From assembly GCA_026195755.1 (NCBI GenBank), contig JAPHRL010000251.1, positions 1 through 13,700 on the forward strand: DNA of 13,700 nt, in the 5' to 3' direction. Within the stretch, counting starts at the first letter, position 1; every line of letters begins with the position of its first letter. Source of the DNA: Kangiella sp. Its GTDB lineage: Bacteria; Pseudomonadota; Gammaproteobacteria; Enterobacterales; Kangiellaceae. This document shows, one piece after another, positions 12,103 to 13,700 of the stretch. The notes beneath the pieces were generated by a model. That model was given only the letters and a program-made list of their open reading frames with translations, did not search any database and was not told the DNA's origin. The translations under genes and the position numbers were made by a program.

Positions 12103-13415
12103 AAATTCCTCATCAATAATGACATGGAGTCGATATTCTGAACATTCACACTTTCAGAAAGCTGTAAAACCACTTTATGGCCCGATCCTGGCGCAACATC
12201 CATAGATTGACCCTTGGTATTTTCCATGGCGCTAAGCTGGAAATACTGATTGCCCTTGGGCATCATTAATTCGAGCGTGTCGCCAACTTCAAAACGATTT
12301 TTAACTTCAACGGTTATAGTGCTTTCTGTTTTGTCACTGATTTCGCCAACAAACAGCTGACGGTCGCGCAATGAGTTTCCAGTTTCGTAATTCTGATATT
12401 CATCATGCACATGTCGACGATAAAAACCTTCGGTGTAACCTCGATGAGCAAGCTTTTCCAGTTCGTCCATTAGATTCATATCAAACGGCTTCCCAGCTAC
12501 CGCATCATCAATCGCCTGGCGATAGACCTGCGCTGTTCGCGCAACGTAATAGTGCGACTTTGTACGTCCTTCGATTTTGAGCGAATCGATACCCATGCGG
12601 GTAAATTGATCCACATGCTGCACGGCACGTAAATCTTTAGAGTTCATGATGTAGGTGCCATGCTCATCTTCAAACATTGGCATGTATTCACCGGGGCGCT
12701 CTTTTTCCTGTAACAAAAACACAGATTGAGGATCAACGGTTTGTGCCGCAGGTTCTGGTTGGCTTACTGCGATAATATCGCCAGCTTCATTTTCTGTGGC
12801 TTCGTGTAAGTCGTACTTCCAGCGACAGGCATTAGTACAAGTTCCTTGATTAGGATCGCGATGATTGAAATATCCTGAAAGCAGACAGCGGCCGGAATAA
12901 GCCATACAAAGTGCGCCATGCACAAATACTTCCAATTCCATATCAGGACAGTGCGTTTTTATTTCTTCGATTTCTTTAATCGACAATTCGCGCGATAAAA
13001 TGACTCGCTTGATGCCTTGCTGATACCAAAACTTGACGGTGGCATAGTTAGTGGCATTAGCCTGAACTGATAAATGCACTTCCTGATCAGCGTAAGCTTC
13101 CCGAATCATCATAATCAGACCCGGATCGGACATGATTAATGCATCTGGCTTTAAGGCGATGACTTCCTTAATGTCATTCATGAAGGTTTTGATTTTGCTA
13201 TTGTGTGGTGCAATATTGCTGGCAATATAAAACTTCTTGCCCTGCGCATGTGCTTCCTCAATACCAATTGCAATATTGTCCAGACCAAAATCATTGTTGC
13301 GAACGCGCAAGCTGTAGCGAGGTTGCCCTGCATAAACCGCATCTGCGCCATAGGCAAATGCATAGCGCATGTTTCTTAATGTCCCGGCAGGGGACAGTAG
13401 TTCTGGTATTTTCAT
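12099..13415 (-). CDS. trhP: tRNA 5-hydroxyuridine synthesis protein TrhP (YegQ, peptidase U32 family)
   Basis: TrhP acts in forming 5-hydroxyuridine at the wobble position U34 of tRNAs, the first step to cmo5U, using prephenate. The protein follows E. coli YegQ almost motif by motif: PELLSPAGT at 4-12, YGADAVYAGQPRYSLRVRNN, the U32 signature EVFVHGALCMAYSGRCLLSGY (about 162-182), DPNQGTCTNACRWKY with further cysteines likely to hold an Fe-S cluster, then FEDEHGTYIMNSKDLRA and SLKIEGRTKS. Length 438 versus about 453 in E. coli: it stops after LLMRNL, where E. coli continues for about 12 residues, because the stop codon is inside a REP-like element. The ATG lies 27 nt after the phhA stop with no clear Shine-Dalgarno, so coupling to phhA is possible. 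Confidence 0.94.
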   Translation of the reverse strand: MKIPELLSPAGTLRNMRYAFAYGADAVYAGQPRYSLRVRNNDFGLDNIAIGIEEAHAQGKKFYIASNIAPHNSKIKTFMNDIKEVIALKPDALIMSDPGLIMMIREAYADQEVHLSVQANATNYATVKFWYQQGIKRVILSRELSIKEIEEIKTHCPDMELEVFVHGALCMAYSGRCLLSGYFNHRDPNQGTCTNACRWKYDLHEATENEAGDIIAVSQPEPAAQTVDPQSVFLLQEKERPGEYMPMFEDEHGTYIMNSKDLRAVQHVDQFTRMGIDSLKIEGRTKSHYYVARTAQVYRQAIDDAVAGKPFDMNLMDELEKLAHRGYTEGFYRRHVHDEYQNYETGNSLRDRQLFVGEISDKTESTITVEVKNRFEVGDTLELMMPKGNQYFQLSAMENTKGQSMDVAPGSGHKVVLQLSESVNVQNIDSMSLLMRNL

Positions 13416-13442
13416 AATTTGAGAGCTGGCTTAATTAAGTGG

Positions 13443-13700
13443 TTAACAGTCGTGCTGGTCGTTAAAATTGTTATTCTTTGGGTCTGATGATTTGGCAGGA
13501 AAGTTCGCTGCAAAATCACCAAGTTCAATGGCCTGATGAATGTGCTCAATAATATTGCTATCCATGATGTTGTAGATATCTTCAAACTGCTTAATGATGA
13601 AATAAGTCGTTTGCAGAATATCAATTCGATAAGGCGTTCTAAGCGCTGTCATCAAGTCAAAGGGTTTGCGCACAGGCTTATCACTTTCCAGGCTATATAC
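13443..13700 (-). CDS. phhA: Phenylalanine-4-hydroxylase, C-terminal part (5' end outside window)
   Basis: Hydroxylates phenylalanine to tyrosine with tetrahydropterin, O2 and non-haem iron. Only the last 85 codons are present and the frame is open to the right edge; a GTG at 13673 is internal. The segment KPFDLMTALRTPYRIDILQ, followed by TYFIIKQFEDIYNI, matches the conserved C-terminal region of bacterial phenylalanine hydroxylases (PFD, RTPYRIDIxQ, YFVI). The last ~20 residues are a polar Asn/Asp-rich tail. The iron ligands (two His, one Glu) lie upstream, beyond the window. It shares a strand with trhP and may form an operon with it. Confidence 0.82.
   Translation of the reverse strand, partial: VYSLESDKPVRKPFDLMTALRTPYRIDILQTTYFIIKQFEDIYNIMDSNIIEHIHQAIELGDFAANFPAKSSDPKNNNFNDQHDC

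Noticed and set aside
11887..12205. Short open frames across the REP-like pair on both strands
   Set aside because: They consist of repeat and promoter DNA or antisense trhP, have no ribosome binding site and resemble no protein.

Overview
The window looks like a stretch of gammaproteobacterial chromosome. The main evidence is close similarity to recalled gammaproteobacterial proteins: the tail-specific protease Prc, the tRNA-hydroxylation protein TrhP (YegQ), a ZntB/CorA transporter, a DNR-type regulator and a PhhA-type phenylalanine hydroxylase. Base composition is moderate to low GC. A marine, facultatively anaerobic or denitrifying genus such as Kangiella or a relative would fit, but the genus is only a guess. 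There are twelve protein genes, two of them cut by the window edges. I see no rRNA, tRNA, CRISPR array or transposase gene.

Layout. Positions 1-3621 (+): the 3' part of prc, closed by a strong intrinsic terminator, then mscS and a zntB-like gene in a tight two-gene operon. Positions 3757-5736 (-): a large group II PLP-dependent amino-acid decarboxylase. Positions 5840-6211 (-): a small DGC-domain, probably zinc-binding protein. Positions 6439-9475 (+): an anaerobic (class III) ribonucleotide reductase operon, nrdD, a separate 46-codon glycyl-radical gene, and nrdG. Positions 9476-9857 hold no gene but several repeats. Positions 9858-11853 (-): a DNR-type Crp/Fnr regulator downstream of an outer-membrane beta-barrel gene. 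Positions 11854-12098 hold the barrel promoter and a pair of REP-like hairpins. Positions 12099-13700 (-): trhP and the 3' end of phhA.

The central part (about 3.7-11.9 kb) reads as an anaerobiosis island. Four promoters carry FNR/DNR-type sites (TTGAT-N4-ATCAA, one perfect and three with one mismatch): those of the decarboxylase, the DGC protein, nrdD and the barrel protein. In each case a -10-like hexamer lies where a class II (-41.5) activator site would place it. The Crp/Fnr protein encoded in the same island has the E-x-x-S-R recognition helix expected for these sites and lacks the FNR cluster cysteines. It may be read from the barrel promoter, which would close a feedback loop. The nrdD promoter also carries a NrdR-type box pair with 31-bp spacing.

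The most notable observation is that the class III reductase is split. The large chain ends just after its zinc-finger motif, and the glycyl-radical motif (RVMGYHRP) is on its own 46-residue peptide with its own strong ribosome binding site. This implies a reductase reassembled from two chains and then activated by NrdG.
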